The position numbers and the translations under genes were made by a program. Under the pieces are notes generated by a model. It had not been told where the DNA came from. It saw nothing but the letters and a program-made list of their open reading frames with translations, and ran no database searches. A stretch of DNA of 64,000 nt from Pseudomonas vanderleydeniana (GTDB taxonomy: Bacteria > Pseudomonadota > Gammaproteobacteria > Pseudomonadales > Pseudomonadaceae), in assembly GCF_014268755.2 (NCBI RefSeq), contig NZ_CP077093.1:6756501-6820500 (forward strand). Direction: 5' to 3'. The number at the start of each line of letters is the position of its first letter. The first letter of the stretch is position 1. Positions 47,501 to 57,219 of this stretch are shown here, in pieces.

Positions 47501-50435
47501 CCCCGTAGATATCCAGCAGTGCTTCGCACAGTTCGTCCACCGGCTCCAGGTCGGCGAGGTGCGCACCCTGGCCGAGGGTGGTCAGTTCGTCGAGCAGGTC
47601 GTTGAGTTCCTGGCGTTCACCAGGGTGCTGCTGCCAGCGCTGCAGCAGGCTCTCGGCGTCCAGCAGGATGTCCATGCCCTGGGCCAGGAAGCTGCTGATC
47701 AGTTGCGGGTCGCGCCGCGTGCGCTGGGCGCTGACGGGTACGCTCAGCAGGGCTTCGAGCCGCTGCGCCAGCAAGTCCTCGGCGCGGCGGATCAGTTGCG
47801 GCGCGCCGTCGATGGCGGCCAGCGGATCGTCCTTCAGCTTTTGCAGGCCCTGGCGGAACAGGCCTTCGGCCTCGAACAGCAGCTCCACCTCGTCCAGGTC
47901 CAGCGCCAGCAGGTGGGCCTTGAACTCGCGGACCAGGTAGTAGAGCGGCGCGGCCAGTTCGGCCATCGGCAGGACCCCGGCCATGTAGGCGCTGCCCTTG
48001 AGGGTGTGCAGTGCCCGCTGCAACTCGTCGCTGACCTGCAATGGCAGGTGCTCGGCGGCCTGTTCGAGAAAATGGTTGAGGCTGTCGAGGTGTGTCTCGG
48101 CTTCCGCGCGGAAAATCTCCAGCAACTGCCGGTCCAGGCCTTCCGTGCCGGCCTCGCCCTCGGCATCCCCTGCGCCACCGGCACTCGCCAGGGCATGGGC
48201 ACGGGCCGCCAACTGGTCGACATCGTCACGCTGGCGCTGGGCATCGGCGGCGAACTCGTCGACCAGCCCCGGCAACAGCTGCAACACCTCGTCGATCAGC
48301 CGTGGTACCTCGGGGCCTGGCTCCAGGCTGCGTTCGAGCACCCGATTGAGCAGGTTCTCCATGGCCCAGGCCAATTCGGCCAGCACCAGCGCGCGAACCA
48401 TCCGGCCGCTGCCCTTGAGGGTATGGAAAGCCCGGCGCAGTTCACCCAGCGCCGACTTGCTCTCAAGATCGGCAAGCCAGCGCGGCAGGTAGTCGCGCAG
48501 GGCATCGAGGACTTCCGCGGCTTCCTCGAGGAAGACTTCGCGCAACTCGTCATCGACCGGCGCCTCGTCCGGCGGCGGCGGCAACAGGCTGTGCGGCACC
48601 TGCCGGGCCGGCGGATTGAGTTCCGATACCGGGTGGGCCAGTACATCGGCCAGGGACTTCACCACATGCGGGTCATCCAGCTCCTGCAGGTCGCGCATCA
48701 CCAGCGCCTCGGTGGGGCTCAGCACCTCGTCGAGCACCGGCACCTCCAGTTCCACCGGCGTACAGCCCAGCGCATCCAGGCTCTGCTCGACCTTGTCGAG
48801 CACCGTCTCGCCAGCCGCCTCGTGATCTTCGGCCAGGCGCTCAAGGTAGTACTCGATGCCGCTCAGGGCATCGGCGAGGCGATCGAGCTGCTGCCAGGAC
48901 GGCGGGCTCGGCTCGTCGATCAGGTGCTCGCGAATGTAGCGGTTGCAGGTTTCCAGCAGGCTCGCCGCCCGGCCCAGCGGAATCATCGACAGCGCACCGC
49001 GTACCTGGGTCAGCAGCTCGGGCAACGGCGCCAGGCGCTCACGGTCCCAGTCGGCATCGATGTAGTCGACGATCAGGTCCTTGGCCTGCTGCAGGCAGAG
49101 CAGGGCCTCGCGGATCACGATCTGGTGGATCAGGGTCAGGTCGGTGGTCGGCAGGCGGCTTTCCTCGCGACCCTGCGGTTCGACCGTCCCGATCATCCCG
49201 GCCAGCGTCGACTCGACATAGAGCAAGGCCCCGGCCACATCCATCAGCACCGGGTCGTTGGGCTCGCGCTGACCCTGGGCCAGGCCCTGGACCACCGCCA
49301 ACTGATCGATGATCACCTTGCGCGGCTGGCCGAAGCCGAGCACCGCCAGGGTGTCGGCGATCTGCCGCAATGGCGCCAGCAGGCTGCCCAGGTCGTCGGC
49401 GTGCTGGCGGTCGCTGCGCACGAACAGGTCCAGCCGCTCCTTGACCCGCACCAGTTCCTCGCAGAGCGCCGAGACCACCGAACGCATGGCATCACGGTCC
49501 GGACCGGCCAGGCGCGCACGCTCCTCGTCGACCACGCTGCTGCTCGGCAACGCCTCGTCCAGGCCATAGCGCTCCTTGAGCACACGCATCTGCGGGGTGG
49601 GGCGTTCGGCCTTGGCGATGTAGAACAGCAGGCTCTTGAGCAATTCGTCCGGTGCCGGCTGGTTGATGCCCTCGATCCCCTGCTCCAGCAGGCGCTTGAG
49701 TTCCCTGTCGGCATCCTTGAGCAGGCTGCGCAACGCCGGGCTGTTGCTGATCGCCCCGTCGAGCATGCCTTCGACCAGCGCCGAACCGACCTGCCACAGC
49801 GGCGCCAGTGGCGCGTCCAGGCACAGGCTTTCCAGGCGGTTGAAGACCTTGGCCATGTAGCCCAGGTTCGTCGCGTCGTCCTGTTCGCGCAGCAACCCCA
49901 CCAGGGCGGTCTGCAACATCTGCCGCCACTTGCGCAGCAGCCCCGGCAGGTCCGACGGGGCCCGCTGGGCCAGAACCCCGGCCTCGAGTGCTGGCAACGC
50001 CAGCAGCACCGGACTGAACAGGCTGGTCTCCGAAAGCAGGCTTTCACCGCGAGCACTGCGCAGGTCGTTGAGCAACGGCAGCACCAACAGCGGCAGGTCG
50101 CGCCGGGCGTCATGCACCCGGTCCAGGTACAACGGCAATTGGGCGAACGCCTGGTGCAACAGGCTGACAGCCTCGCCCGGCGCGCCGACCCGGCCCTGCT
50201 GGAGGGCCAGCACCAGTTGTTCCATTTCCTCGGCCAGCAACGCCGCACCGTAGAATTCGACCATCTGCAGGCTGCCGTGCACCTGGTGGATGCAGGCCAG
50301 GCACTCGGCGATGTCCTGTTCGGCATGCTCCGGCACCTCGAAACCGTCCAGTGCCTGCCGGGCCTGCCTGAGGGTGTCGGTAATCTCGCCCTTGACCCAC
50401 TCCAGGGCTACGTAGTCATGCTGCTGGTCGCTCAT
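44529..50435 (-). CDS. chpA: ChpA-type hybrid chemosensory histidine kinase of the type IV pilus system
   Basis: A 1968-residue CheA-like kinase. At least five phosphotransfer sites are visible: HQVHGS at residue 50 and HTLKG at about 669, 808, 1112 and 1251. They are followed by the dimerisation and ATPase domains (about 1380-1650; NAVDHGLE, DDGAGVPLDAV, GRGVGMDVV), a CheW-like domain and a C-terminal receiver (LVMVVDDSVTVRK, LLDIEMPRMDG). P. aeruginosa ChpA is near 2480 residues with eight transfer domains, so this is a shorter version. It phosphorylates PilG and PilH, and thereby controls pilus motors and cAMP. Confidence 0.95.
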   Translation of the reverse strand: MSDQQHDYVALEWVKGEITDTLRQARQALDGFEVPEHAEQDIAECLACIHQVHGSLQMVEFYGAALLAEEMEQLVLALQQGRVGAPGEAVSLLHQAFAQLPLYLDRVHDARRDLPLLVLPLLNDLRSARGESLLSETSLFSPVLLALPALEAGVLAQRAPSDLPGLLRKWRQMLQTALVGLLREQDDATNLGYMAKVFNRLESLCLDAPLAPLWQVGSALVEGMLDGAISNSPALRSLLKDADRELKRLLEQGIEGINQPAPDELLKSLLFYIAKAERPTPQMRVLKERYGLDEALPSSSVVDEERARLAGPDRDAMRSVVSALCEELVRVKERLDLFVRSDRQHADDLGSLLAPLRQIADTLAVLGFGQPRKVIIDQLAVVQGLAQGQREPNDPVLMDVAGALLYVESTLAGMIGTVEPQGREESRLPTTDLTLIHQIVIREALLCLQQAKDLIVDYIDADWDRERLAPLPELLTQVRGALSMIPLGRAASLLETCNRYIREHLIDEPSPPSWQQLDRLADALSGIEYYLERLAEDHEAAGETVLDKVEQSLDALGCTPVELEVPVLDEVLSPTEALVMRDLQELDDPHVVKSLADVLAHPVSELNPPARQVPHSLLPPPPDEAPVDDELREVFLEEAAEVLDALRDYLPRWLADLESKSALGELRRAFHTLKGSGRMVRALVLAELAWAMENLLNRVLERSLEPGPEVPRLIDEVLQLLPGLVDEFAADAQRQRDDVDQLAARAHALASAGGAGDAEGEAGTEGLDRQLLEIFRAEAETHLDSLNHFLEQAAEHLPLQVSDELQRALHTLKGSAYMAGVLPMAELAAPLYYLVREFKAHLLALDLDEVELLFEAEGLFRQGLQKLKDDPLAAIDGAPQLIRRAEDLLAQRLEALLSVPVSAQRTRRDPQLISSFLAQGMDILLDAESLLQRWQQHPGERQELNDLLDELTTLGQGAHLADLEPVDELCEALLDIYGAVEESSLAVSERFFHEAQLAHEALINMLDELAAGQAINPQPARIRALRELLDEALDPAATGLIRTDGGHALSISELGAATAEAAQVEAGVDLDDEIVTIFLEEAADILDSAGQALQRWLDEPDSAASLLSLQRDLHTLKGGARMAEVGPIGDLAHELENLYEGLLDRRFSHSPSLASLLQKSHDQLAVMLEQLQEQQPLSDPTPLIDSLRAFRQQGVEAEAPEPTEPAAGSDPELLEVFLEEGFDIIESSGAALQRWRAEPSSRQEVENLLRDLHTLKGGARMVEIAPIGDLAHELEFLYEGVSTMLLQPGEALFDLLQSGHDRLAQMLDAVRAEQPVPPADALIAEIQAFGRQPPVEPPVVAELTAPLIAKSEPEAERPPQDMVKVSADVLEDLVNLAGETSIFRGRIEQQVNDAKVALNEMETTIERMRDQLRRLDTETQGRILSRQQVEAERLGYEEFDPLEMDRHSQLQQLSRALFESASDLLDLKETLAGRNQDAENLLLQQARVNTELQEGLMRTRMVPFERMVPRLKRVVRQVAAELGKDVDFIVGNAEAEVDRNVLERMVAPLEHMLRNAVDHGLESTEVRRAAGKPEQGRITLDLSHEGGDIVFDIHDDGAGVPLDAVRRKAIKRGMIEEDTPISDREVLQFILQPGFSTAERITQISGRGVGMDVVHEEVRQLGGTMTIDSIKGQGVHFQIRLPFSVSVNRALMVQCGDEQYAVPLNTVEGLVRVLPNELEGYYQFNPPRYEYAGQTYELRYLGELLKTVNKPKLLGLSQPLPVLLVHCNEQRVALQVDSLVGTREIVVKSLGPQFAAVSGLSGATILGDGRVVLILDLLAHVRTSQAWVPVPRALSDLAADFTPLRPRLVMVVDDSVTVRKVTSRLLERNGMNVITAKDGVDAMSLLQEHTPDLMLLDIEMPRMDGFEVATRVRNDPRLKDLPIIMITSRTGQKHRDRAMAIGVNDYLGKPYQESVLLESIAQWSHAHA

Positions 50436-50441
50436 GCTTCA

Positions 50442-52499
50442 CTACCGGGTTTCACGCGCATCTTGCGCCTGGGGCAAGGTAAAGCCGGAGACCGAGCGCC
50501 GCAGTTGGCTGGCCATCTTCGCCAGGTTGCCAATGCTCTCGGCGGTCGCGGTCGAACCGGAGGATGTCTGGGTGGTGATCTGCTGGATCACGTTCATGGT
50601 CAGCGAAATCTGGCCCGCCGACGAAGTCTGCTGCTGGGCCGCGTTGAAGATGCTCTGGATCAGCGCGGCGAGGGTCTTCGATACGCCTTCGATCTCTTCC
50701 AGCGCCACCCCGGCATCCTGCGCCAGGCGTGCGCCGCGCACCACCTCGGTGGTGGTCTGCTCCATGGAAATCACGGCTTCGTTGGTGTCGGTCTGGATCG
50801 CCCGCACCAGGGTCTCGATCTGCCGGGTTGCGGCGGACGAACGCTCCGCCAGGCGCTGGACCTCGTCGGCGACCACGGCAAAACCGCGGCCGGCATCACC
50901 GGCCATGGAGGCCTGGATCGCCGCGTTGAGTGCCAGGATGTTGGTCTGCTCGGCAATGTCGTCGATCAGGCTGACGATATCGCCGATCTCCTGGGAAGAT
51001 TCGCCCAGGCGCTTGATCCGCTTGGCGGTGTCCTGGATCTGCTCGCGAATGTTGTCCATGCCGTGGATGGTGTTGTGCACCACCTCGTTGCCCTTGTTGG
51101 CGATTTCCACCGAACGCTCCGCCACCGCCGAGGACTCGGCGGCGTTGGCCGACACCTGGTCGATGGACTGCGCCATGTCGCTGATCGCCGCGGAGGCCTC
51201 GCTGATCTGCTGGGCCTGATGCTCCGAGGCTTCGGCCAACTGCATCGCGGTGGCCTGGGTTTCCTGTACGGCAGCGGCAACCTTGCCGGCCGTGAGATTG
51301 ATGGTGGCGACCAGGTCGCGCAACTGGTCTACCGAATAGTTGATCGAGTCGGCAATGGTCCCGGTGAAGTCCTCGGTCACCGAGGCGGTCACGGTCAGGT
51401 CACCGTCGGCCAGGTCCTCGATCTCATCGAGCAGGCGCATGATCGCGTGCTGGTTGCGCTCGTTCTTTTCCGCGGTTTCATGCAGCTGGCGATTGGTCTC
51501 GCGGACCATCACCAGGCCGATCAGGATGATCGAGGCCAGCGCCAGCAAGCCCAGGACATAACCGCCGATGGTGTCCAGGGAGCGTCCGCCCGCCAGGTTT
51601 TCGAAACCGTTGGCCAGGTGCGAGGCTTCGTCCAGCAGGGTTTGCGACAGGCTGAAGATGCTGCTGGCGGACTCACGGACCTGGAACAGCTCCGGCGAGG
51701 TCTCGAGGATTTCATCGACGGAGCCGGAAACGAATTCGAAGAGTTCGGCGATCTCCCCGAGACGGGCCCGGGCATCCTTGTCCTCGACCTGGGAGATTTT
51801 CAGCGCCGCATTGCCCTGCAGCATGCCGTTGAGGACCTGGCCGAAGCGCGCCGCATCGCGGCCGAAGGCGTCGGCAGCCTGGGACGAGGTTTCATCGCCG
51901 GCCAGCACGGTATTCACCGCACCGAGAATTCGTTCGGCGAGCAGCGACTGGCGCTGGGCCATGACCACCTGGGCTGCCGGCGCACCGCGCTGCAGCAGGA
52001 TCTCCACGACCTTCTCGTATTCGACCTGAAGTTGCGGCACGGTTTCGGCCAGGGTCGCCGCCACCTGGTGCAGGGACAGTACCGTCTGTTCGCTGGCGAG
52101 AATCGTGTCGGTGTTTTTCAGCAGGCTTTCCCAGTCCTGCTGCACCGCATGCATTTCCGTGCGCACGGTCGGCGGCGCGGCGGGCAGGCCGGTGGCCGGG
52201 TCGCCCTTCTTCAGGTAGCCCCAGCGCTGGGCGAAATCGTTGCGTGCATCGCTGAGCAGCTTGAACGCCGCAGCCTTGCCCGAGGCCGCCTCGGTGGCGT
52301 TCTTGGCGATACGCTGGGACAACACGCGCAGTTCGCCAGCGTGGCTGATGTACTGCTTGTCGTAGGTGGCCTGGGTGTTCAGGTAGGCGAAGTTGGCGAA
52401 CAACAGCATGATGAACACGATCAGCGCGATGAACAGCACGATGATCTGCGAACGACTGCGCGAAGCCTGTTCGGGGTTGCCGGTCTTGCCTTTGATCAT
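50442..52499 (-). CDS. pilJ: type IV pilus methyl-accepting chemoreceptor PilJ
   Basis: A 685-residue receptor. Membrane segments lie at about 19-42 and 305-328, enclosing a large periplasmic sensing region of the PilJ type (two helical modules with [11 protein letters not shown]). A HAMP linker and a long coiled-coil signalling domain follow, with the hairpin tip around [24 protein letters not shown]. It senses pilus retraction or surface contact. It lies 6 bases before chpA. No methyltransferase gene (pilK) follows it. Confidence 0.95.
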   Translation of the reverse strand: MIKGKTGNPEQASRSRSQIIVLFIALIVFIMLLFANFAYLNTQATYDKQYISHAGELRVLSQRIAKNATEAASGKAAAFKLLSDARNDFAQRWGYLKKGDPATGLPAAPPTVRTEMHAVQQDWESLLKNTDTILASEQTVLSLHQVAATLAETVPQLQVEYEKVVEILLQRGAPAAQVVMAQRQSLLAERILGAVNTVLAGDETSSQAADAFGRDAARFGQVLNGMLQGNAALKISQVEDKDARARLGEIAELFEFVSGSVDEILETSPELFQVRESASSIFSLSQTLLDEASHLANGFENLAGGRSLDTIGGYVLGLLALASIILIGLVMVRETNRQLHETAEKNERNQHAIMRLLDEIEDLADGDLTVTASVTEDFTGTIADSINYSVDQLRDLVATINLTAGKVAAAVQETQATAMQLAEASEHQAQQISEASAAISDMAQSIDQVSANAAESSAVAERSVEIANKGNEVVHNTIHGMDNIREQIQDTAKRIKRLGESSQEIGDIVSLIDDIAEQTNILALNAAIQASMAGDAGRGFAVVADEVQRLAERSSAATRQIETLVRAIQTDTNEAVISMEQTTTEVVRGARLAQDAGVALEEIEGVSKTLAALIQSIFNAAQQQTSSAGQISLTMNVIQQITTQTSSGSTATAESIGNLAKMASQLRRSVSGFTLPQAQDARETR

Positions 52500-52556
52500 C
52501 TCAGGCCCCTGCCTGTACTGCCGTGGAAGCGGGCCCCGCGCAAGCCGGACACATGA

Positions 52557-53096
52557 TTAGACTGCAACATCGAGGAACCCCGGTGCCTGCGCCAGGCTGA
52601 ACGGGCTGAACACCCACCAGTTGCGCTCACGTTCGAAACAGCCCTGCACGAAGGGCGCGACCACCAACTCCGGGCGCTCGACCGAATGCATCTGCCGGCT
52701 GCCCTGGGGAAAGTGCTGCATGCCCGCCACCTCATCCACCAGCAGGCCGGCGAACACGTCCTTGTATTCCAGCACCAGCACCCGGCGCTGCTTGCGCACG
52801 ACCGACAGCTCATGACCGAAGAACCCGCACAGGTCCATGAGCGGCAGCAGCCGGCCACGCAGGTTGGCCACGCCCTTGACCCAGGGCTTCACCCCCGGCA
52901 ACAGGGTGTAGCGTGGCTCATGCAGCACTTCGGCGACTTCGCCCATGGGCGCCACGTACCACTGCTCGCCCAAGCGGAAACCGATGCCGCTCCAGGTGTC
53001 CTGGCGGGTTTCCTGGGACGGCAGGTCCGCCGCCAGCGCCCGACAGCGCTGGTCGATCTCCAGCAGGAGGGCAAAGGCAGTCTGCGATTCGGCCAT
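52557..53096 (-). CDS. pilI: CheW-like coupling protein PilI
   Basis: A 179-residue adaptor that links PilJ to ChpA. The CheW fold shows GIGFRLGEQWYVAPMGEVAEVL, KGVANLRGRLLPLMDL (receptor/kinase contact) and VLEYKDVFAGLLVDEV. Third gene of the pil-chp operon, 57 bases before pilJ. Confidence 0.95.
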   Translation of the reverse strand: MAESQTAFALLLEIDQRCRALAADLPSQETRQDTWSGIGFRLGEQWYVAPMGEVAEVLHEPRYTLLPGVKPWVKGVANLRGRLLPLMDLCGFFGHELSVVRKQRRVLVLEYKDVFAGLLVDEVAGMQHFPQGSRQMHSVERPELVVAPFVQGCFERERNWWVFSPFSLAQAPGFLDVAV

Positions 53097-53108
53097 GGGC
53101 GCCTGTCG

Positions 53109-53474
53109 TCAACCGGCCAGGACGTTGTTCAGGGTCTTGAGCAGGGTTTCCTCTTCGACCGGCTTGGTCAGGTAGTCCCGGGCGCCCTGGCGCGTGCCCC
53201 AGACCTTGTCGGTTTCCTGGTCCTTGGTGGTGATGATGATCACCGGGATCGCCGCGGTCTCCGGGTCCTTGGTCAGTTGCCGGGTCGCCTGGAAACCGTT
53301 GAGGCCGGGCATGACGATGTCCATCAGCACCGCATCGGGCTTTTCCTGGCGGGCCAGGGCCACGCCGTCGGCGCCGTTCTCGGCCTTGAGGACTTCATGA
53401 CCGTGCTTTTCCAGCATGCCGGTCAGTTTGTACATTTCAGTCGGCGAATCATCGACGATCAGGATGCGTGCCAT
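53109..53474 (-). CDS. pilH: twitching motility response regulator PilH
   Basis: A 121-residue single receiver domain. ILIVDDSPTEMY holds the acidic pocket, LMDIVMPGLNGF the phospho-acceptor aspartate and YLTKPV the lysine. PilH counterbalances PilG in control of pilus extension and retraction and acts as a phosphate sink. ATG at 53474 begins the conserved MARILIVDD. Confidence 0.95.
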   Translation of the reverse strand: MARILIVDDSPTEMYKLTGMLEKHGHEVLKAENGADGVALARQEKPDAVLMDIVMPGLNGFQATRQLTKDPETAAIPVIIITTKDQETDKVWGTRQGARDYLTKPVEEETLLKTLNNVLAG

Positions 53475-53519
53475 GGTGCTCCCCATTTCTTATAAAGCAG
53501 GCGGCCCGGCGGCCCCCCG

Positions 53520-53927
53520 TCAAAGTGCTTGTTCTACTGCCGTGAACCCCGGGACATGCGCCTTGATCGCGTCCAGCAACTCGTCGCGGCTGAACGGCTT
53601 GGTCAAGAATTGATCAGAACCGACGATGCGCCCCTTGGCCTTGTCGAACAGGCTGTCCTTGGAGGACAGCATGATCACCGGCGTCGACTTGAACGCGCTG
53701 TTGTTCTTGATCAGCGCGCAGGTCTGGTAGCCGTCCAGGCGCGGCATCATGATGTCGACGAAGATGATGCCCGGATGATGATCGGCGATCTTGGCCAGGG
53801 CTTCGAAGCCGTCGACAGCGGTAATGACCTCGCAGCCGACATGCTTGAGCAGCGTCTCGGCGGTACGACGAATCGTCTTGGAGTCATCGATGACCATGAC
53901 TTTCAAGGCTGTGGAATGCTGTTCCAT
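53520..53927 (-). CDS. pilG: twitching motility response regulator PilG
   Basis: A 135-residue single receiver domain with VMVIDDSKTIRR, FVDIMMPRLDGYQ and FLTKPFSRDEL. PilG promotes pilus extension and cAMP production. It is the first gene of the pilGHIJ-chpAC operon and is divergent from gshB. Confidence 0.95.
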   Translation of the reverse strand: MEQHSTALKVMVIDDSKTIRRTAETLLKHVGCEVITAVDGFEALAKIADHHPGIIFVDIMMPRLDGYQTCALIKNNSAFKSTPVIMLSSKDSLFDKAKGRIVGSDQFLTKPFSRDELLDAIKAHVPGFTAVEQAL

Positions 53928-54163
53928 ATCTGCTCTACCATCGCCACAGCGACGCGTTTTCCAGGGATGCCCGGTTTCCGGGCGCGAAACCCTTGATGTG
54001 GAAGGATTTCGTACAGGATGCGAACCTTTTTAGCACAGTCTCCCCACGCAATCCATGCACGGCCCCTACCCCACCTTTTCCTTGACCGCAAACATCCGCA
54101 GCGCCACTCTGACGCCACTTTCCAAGTCATTACGGCCATCACGGCCTACAGAGGATATAGCCC

Positions 54164-55117
54164 ATGAGCGTTCGTCTCGGCATTGTCATGGACCCTATCG
54201 CGAGCATTTCCTACAAGAAGGACAGCTCGCTGGCCATGCTGCTGGCCGCCCAGGAACGCGGCTGGACGCTGTTCTACATGGAGCAGCAGGATCTTTACCA
54301 GGATGCCGGCGTGGCCCGGGCGCGGATGAAACCGCTGAAGGTGTTCGCCAACCCCGAGCACTGGTTCGAGCTGGAAGCGGAGACCGATGCGGCCCTGAGC
54401 GACCTGGACGTGATCCTGATGCGCAAGGACCCGCCGTTCGACATGGAGTTCGTCTACTCCACCTACCTGTTGGAGCAGGCCGAACGGGCCGGCGTGCTGG
54501 TGGTGAACAAGCCGCAGAGCCTGCGCGACTGCAACGAGAAGCTGTTCGCCACGCAGTTCCCGCAGTGCACGCCACCGACCGTGGTCAGCCGCCGCGCCGA
54601 CGTGCTGCGTGAATTCGCCGCCAAGCACGGCGATGTGATCCTCAAGCCGCTGGACGGCATGGGCGGCACCTCGATCTTCCGGCACCGGGTCGGCGACCCG
54701 AACCTGTCGGTGATCCTCGAGACCCTGACCGCCCTGGGCAGCCAGCAGATCATGGCCCAGGCCTACCTGCCGGCGATCAAGGACGGCGACAAGCGCATCC
54801 TGATGGTCGATGGCGAACCGGTCCCCTACTGCCTGGCGCGGATTCCGGCCAGCGGCGAAACCCGCGGCAACCTGGCCGCCGGCGGGCGCGGCGAAGCCCG
54901 ACCACTGACCGAGCGCGACCGCTGGATCGCCGCCCAGGTCGGACCGACCTTGCGTGAAAAGGGCCTGCTGTTCGTAGGTCTGGATGTCATCGGCGAGCAC
55001 CTGACGGAAATCAACGTCACCAGCCCGACCTGCATCCGCGAGATCGACAACGCCTTCGGCACCCACATCGGCGGCCTGCTGATGGATGCCATTGAGCAGA
55101 AGCTCAAGAGCCGTTGA
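54164..55117 (+). CDS. gshB: glutathione synthetase
   Basis: A 317-residue ATP-grasp ligase that joins glycine to gamma-glutamylcysteine. The N-terminal MDPIASISYKKDSSLAML, the ILMRKDPPFDMEF segment, the ATP-binding LKPLDGMGGTSIFR and the C-terminal INVTSPTCIREID are characteristic. AGAGGAT precedes the ATG. The gene lies beside pilG in pseudomonads generally. A transcript may continue into tonB3. Confidence 0.97.
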   Translation: MSVRLGIVMDPIASISYKKDSSLAMLLAAQERGWTLFYMEQQDLYQDAGVARARMKPLKVFANPEHWFELEAETDAALSDLDVILMRKDPPFDMEFVYSTYLLEQAERAGVLVVNKPQSLRDCNEKLFATQFPQCTPPTVVSRRADVLREFAAKHGDVILKPLDGMGGTSIFRHRVGDPNLSVILETLTALGSQQIMAQAYLPAIKDGDKRILMVDGEPVPYCLARIPASGETRGNLAAGGRGEARPLTERDRWIAAQVGPTLREKGLLFVGLDVIGEHLTEINVTSPTCIREIDNAFGTHIGGLLMDAIEQKLKSR

Positions 55118-55136
55118 TGTAGAACAGCCGAGATGG

Positions 55137-55186
55137 AACCAACATTGCGCTATGATGCACCGCCTCCGAAACGCGTGATGTTGGTT
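55137..55186. promoter_or_regulatory. inverted repeat upstream of tonB3
   Basis: AACCAACAT at 55137-55145 and ATGTTGGTT at 55178-55186 are exact reverse complements with 32 bases between; a TATGAT word (55151) lies between them. It ends 8 bases before the tonB3 start and could be an operator or a leader stem covering the start site. Confidence 0.45.
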
Positions 55187-55194
55187 TTCTGGTC

Positions 55195-56094
55195 ATGACT
55201 CTCCCCGCCGATCTGCCTCCCGAACTCTACCGCACCGGCGTGCGCCCGGCCGACAGGCTCGGCTTTACCCTGTTTCTCGCCGCGCTGATCCACCTGGCCC
55301 TGCTGCTCGGCGTCGGGTTCAGCTTCGTCGAGCCCAAGCAGGTCAGCAGAACCCTGGAAATCACCCTGGCCACCTTCAAGAGCGAGACCAAGCCGGCCAA
55401 GGCCGACTTCCTCGCCCAGGAAAACCAGCAGGGCAGCGGCACCCAGGATAAAAAGGCGATCCCGACCACCACCGAAGTCGCGCCGTTCCAGGACAACACC
55501 GTGAACAAGGTCGCCACGCCACCGCCGGCCAAGCCGCAGGTCACCGAAGCGACGCCCAAGGCTGCGGTCGCCACCGTCGCGCCGAAACCGAAGAAGACCG
55601 TCACCCGCCACGAAGAGCCCAAGCCCGAAGCCCCGCCGCCAACCGAGGCACCGAGTTTCGACAGCGAACAGTTGTCCAGCGACATCGCCAGCCTGGAAGC
55701 GGAACTGGCCAAGGAACGCCAGCTGTACGCCAAGAGGCCACGTATCCACCGCCTGAGCGCGGCCTCGACCATGCGCGACAAGGGCGCCTGGTACAAGGAC
55801 GAATGGCGCAAGAAGGTCGAGCGGATCGGCAACCTCAACTACCCCGAGGAAGCCCGTCGCCAGCAGATCTACGGCAGCCTGCGACTGATGGTGTCGATCA
55901 ACCGCGACGGCTCGCTGTACGAGGTGCTGGTGCTCGAATCGTCCGGCCAGCCACTGCTGGACCAGGCCGCGCAGCGCATCGTCCGGCTGGCGGCGCCGTT
56001 CGCACCGTTTACCGGCGACCTGTCGGACATCGACCGACTGGAAATCATCCGCACCTGGCGTTTCGCCCGGGGGGACCGCCTGTCCAGTAATTGA
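55195..56094 (+). CDS. tonB3: TonB-family energy transducer TonB3
   Basis: A 299-residue periplasm-spanning protein. It has one N-terminal membrane helix (about 23-42), a Pro/Lys/Glu/Thr-rich linker with alternating charge (65-155), a predicted coiled coil (LASLEAELAKERQLY) and a TonB C-terminal domain (NLNYPEEARRQQIYGSLRLMVSINRDG). In P. aeruginosa TonB3, encoded at the same place, is needed for twitching motility and pilus assembly rather than iron uptake; no exbB/exbD genes are adjacent. Confidence 0.9.
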   Translation: MTLPADLPPELYRTGVRPADRLGFTLFLAALIHLALLLGVGFSFVEPKQVSRTLEITLATFKSETKPAKADFLAQENQQGSGTQDKKAIPTTTEVAPFQDNTVNKVATPPPAKPQVTEATPKAAVATVAPKPKKTVTRHEEPKPEAPPPTEAPSFDSEQLSSDIASLEAELAKERQLYAKRPRIHRLSAASTMRDKGAWYKDEWRKKVERIGNLNYPEEARRQQIYGSLRLMVSINRDGSLYEVLVLESSGQPLLDQAAQRIVRLAAPFAPFTGDLSDIDRLEIIRTWRFARGDRLSSN

Positions 56095-56141
56095 GCGCCA
56101 TCCGGCTTGTCAGTTCGCCCGCCCAACGCCACACTAGGTTC

Positions 56142-56711
56142 ATGAAAAACCTCAGCCCGACGTACCTCAAGCATCACTTCCTGATCGCCATGCCGCATAT
56201 GGCCGACCCGAACTTTGCGCAAACGGTGACCTACATCGTCGAGCACAGCGCAAACGGTGCCATGGGACTGGTCATCAACCGCCCGCAATCGCTGAACCTG
56301 GCCGATATCCTCGAGCAACTGCGCCCTGATATCGACCCGCCAGGGTTGTGCCAGCATGTGCCGATCTACTCGGGAGGCCCGGTCCAGACCGATCGCGGCT
56401 TCGTCCTGCACCCGATCGGCAAGACCTACCAGGCCACTGTCGAGCTCGAGGGCCTGGCGCTGTCGACCTCCCAGGACGTGCTGTTCGCCATCGCCGATGG
56501 CGTCGGCCCGGAACGCAGCCTGATTGCCCTCGGCTACGCGGGCTGGGAAGCCGGGCAACTGGAGGCCGAGCTGGCCGACAATGCCTGGCTGACCTGCCCG
56601 TTCTCCCCGGAAATCCTCTTCAACACCGACAGCGACGACCGCCTGGCCGCCGCCGCCGCGCACCTGGGCATCAACCTCAGCCTGCTGACCAGCCAGGCGG
56701 GCCACGCCTGA
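56142..56711 (+). CDS. algH: YqgE/AlgH family protein
   Basis: A 189-residue DUF179 protein of the AlgH/YqgE family. The pattern [35 protein letters not shown] and [15 protein letters not shown] is diagnostic. AlgH was linked to alginate production in P. aeruginosa, but its molecular role is unresolved. The stop codon overlaps the ruvX start (TGATG). Confidence 0.93.
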   Translation: MKNLSPTYLKHHFLIAMPHMADPNFAQTVTYIVEHSANGAMGLVINRPQSLNLADILEQLRPDIDPPGLCQHVPIYSGGPVQTDRGFVLHPIGKTYQATVELEGLALSTSQDVLFAIADGVGPERSLIALGYAGWEAGQLEAELADNAWLTCPFSPEILFNTDSDDRLAAAAAHLGINLSLLTSQAGHA

Positions 56712-57151
56712 TGGCCAACATCCGTCTGCTGCTGGGTTTCGACTACGGCACCCGGCAGATCGGCGTTGCCGTCGGCCAGATGGTCACCGGCCAGGCCCGC
56801 GAGCTGTGCACCCTCAAGGCACAGAATGGCGTGCCCGACTGGAACCAGGTCGAAGCGCTGATCAAGGAGTGGAAACCCGACGCGGTGGTGGTCGGCCTGC
56901 CCCTGAACATGGATGGCACGCCCAGCGAGATGTGCGCCCGCGCGGAGAAGTTCGCCCGCCGACTCAATGGCCGCTACAACGTGCCGTTCTTTACCCAGGA
57001 CGAGCGCCTGACCACCTTCGAGGCCAAGGGCGAGCGCATGGCCAAGGGCGGGCAGAAAGGCAGCTACCGCGACAATCCGGTGGACGCCATCGCCGCCAAG
57101 CTGCTGCTGCAAAGCTGGATCGAAGAAAACCCCGTATCCCCCGAATCCTGA
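56711..57151 (+). CDS. ruvX: putative pre-16S rRNA nuclease / Holliday junction resolvase RuvX (YqgF)
   Basis: A 146-residue RNase H-fold nuclease. The active-site acids are in [16 protein letters not shown], in DERLTTFEA and in the C-terminal [15 protein letters not shown]. coli YqgF matures the 5' end of 16S rRNA, and recombination activity has also been proposed. Translation is coupled to algH. Confidence 0.94.
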   Translation: MANIRLLLGFDYGTRQIGVAVGQMVTGQARELCTLKAQNGVPDWNQVEALIKEWKPDAVVVGLPLNMDGTPSEMCARAEKFARRLNGRYNVPFFTQDERLTTFEAKGERMAKGGQKGSYRDNPVDAIAAKLLLQSWIEENPVSPES

Positions 57152-57219
57152 CGGCGCCGCGCGTCGTACCGTCTCAGTCCTCGCCACGCTTGCCGGGCGG
57201 GGCCCTTGAAGGAGCAATC

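Noticed and set aside
46989..52556. A 1855-codon open frame antisense to chpA and pilJ
   Set aside because: It mirrors the GC-rich codon pattern of the real genes on the other strand; its translation is low-complexity (Gln, Val, Gly, His) with no domain, and the opposite frame has complete kinase and receptor motifs.
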